From contig NZ_JAMKOJ010000002.1 in the NCBI RefSeq assembly GCF_023700755.1, forward strand, positions 1 to 64,000: a stretch of DNA of 64,000 bases, in the 5' to 3' direction. This DNA is from Allorhizobium sonneratiae. Lineage in GTDB: Bacteria > Pseudomonadota > Alphaproteobacteria > Rhizobiales > Rhizobiaceae. Position numbers and translations under genes: made by a program. Below the pieces are notes generated by a model. The model did not search any database. It was not told the origin of the DNA and saw only the letters and a list, made by a program, of their open reading frames with translations. Below, in pieces: positions 63,965 to 64,000 of the stretch. Every line of letters begins with the position of its first letter. The first letter of the stretch is position 1.

Positions 63965-64000
63965 GCCTGTCAGGTTTAGAGTGAACCAGACAGACTCTCC

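Overview
The window is a chromosomal segment of an alphaproteobacterium, almost certainly a member of the Rhizobiaceae (Rhizobium/Agrobacterium/Allorhizobium group). The evidence is the split F0 ATP synthase operon with a b' subunit, the iron regulator RirA, the DUF2007/DUF2093/DUF4170 small proteins, a Ppx/GppA-RlmE pair, a GAAC-N7-GAAC type SOS box and rhizobial-style mosaic intergenic repeats. Most of it is core genome and gene-dense. There are no complete transposons, no rRNA, one tRNA and no CRISPR array.

Layout. 1-8.4 kb: the end of a chemotaxis receptor gene, then a long minus-strand block: DUF2007, a TrmN6-like methyltransferase, an S49 peptidase, a small membrane protein, glyQ, a membrane protein, an EPSP synthase that is not of the CP4 type, a TM2 protein and glyS. 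8.5-14.4 kb: ispB, a secreted TPR protein, ispE and moaB, facing a small glycosyltransferase-like gene. 14.6-21.2 kb: F0 ATP synthase genes (atpI-B-E-F'-F), the K+ transporter kup and a TerC-type protein. 21.2-25.2 kb: mosaic repeats, rnhB, a radical SAM gene with an upstream LexA-type site, and mrp. 25.2-28.9 kb: an accessory-looking stretch with a LuxR-type regulator lacking a nearby synthase, an AT-rich gap with 104-bp tandem repeats, an SMP-30 family gene and a PRC-barrel protein. 29-37.2 kb: Kef-type antiporter, pmbA, inositol-monophosphatase family gene, then lipid A/Kdo genes (DUF4170, waaA, a HAD phosphatase, lpxK). 37.3-46.5 kb: mutL, a kinase-less PAS/receiver protein, a GGDEF-EAL protein, a patatin phospholipase, rsmD and an RluB-type pseudouridine synthase with a very long basic tail. 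46.5-53.9 kb: tadA, a DHA2 transporter, rlmE, ppx/gppA, tRNA-Gln with a decayed Mrr-like restriction gene behind it, a second pseudouridine synthase and prmB. 53.9-56.8 kb: a divergent cluster of two HupE/UreJ proteins, an unknown membrane protein and a DUF1007 protein, which I read as a probable transition-metal (Ni/Co-type) uptake module. 57-64 kb: AraC regulator with an alcohol dehydrogenase, a LysR-OsmC pair divergent from mmsA, rirA and gntK.

The most interesting signals are: (i) the HupE/DUF1007 cluster, whose three exported proteins would all begin with His after signal-peptide removal; (ii) two families of intergenic repeats whose hairpin arms change in a compensatory way between copies, some copies supplying the stop codon of the neighbouring gene; (iii) tandem 101-bp and 104-bp arrays; (iv) an SOS box in front of a radical SAM gene, with a possible opposite-strand small RNA terminator beside it; (v) an atypical EPSP synthase inside the glyQ-glyS block. 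All calls come from reading the sequence; no database search was run.
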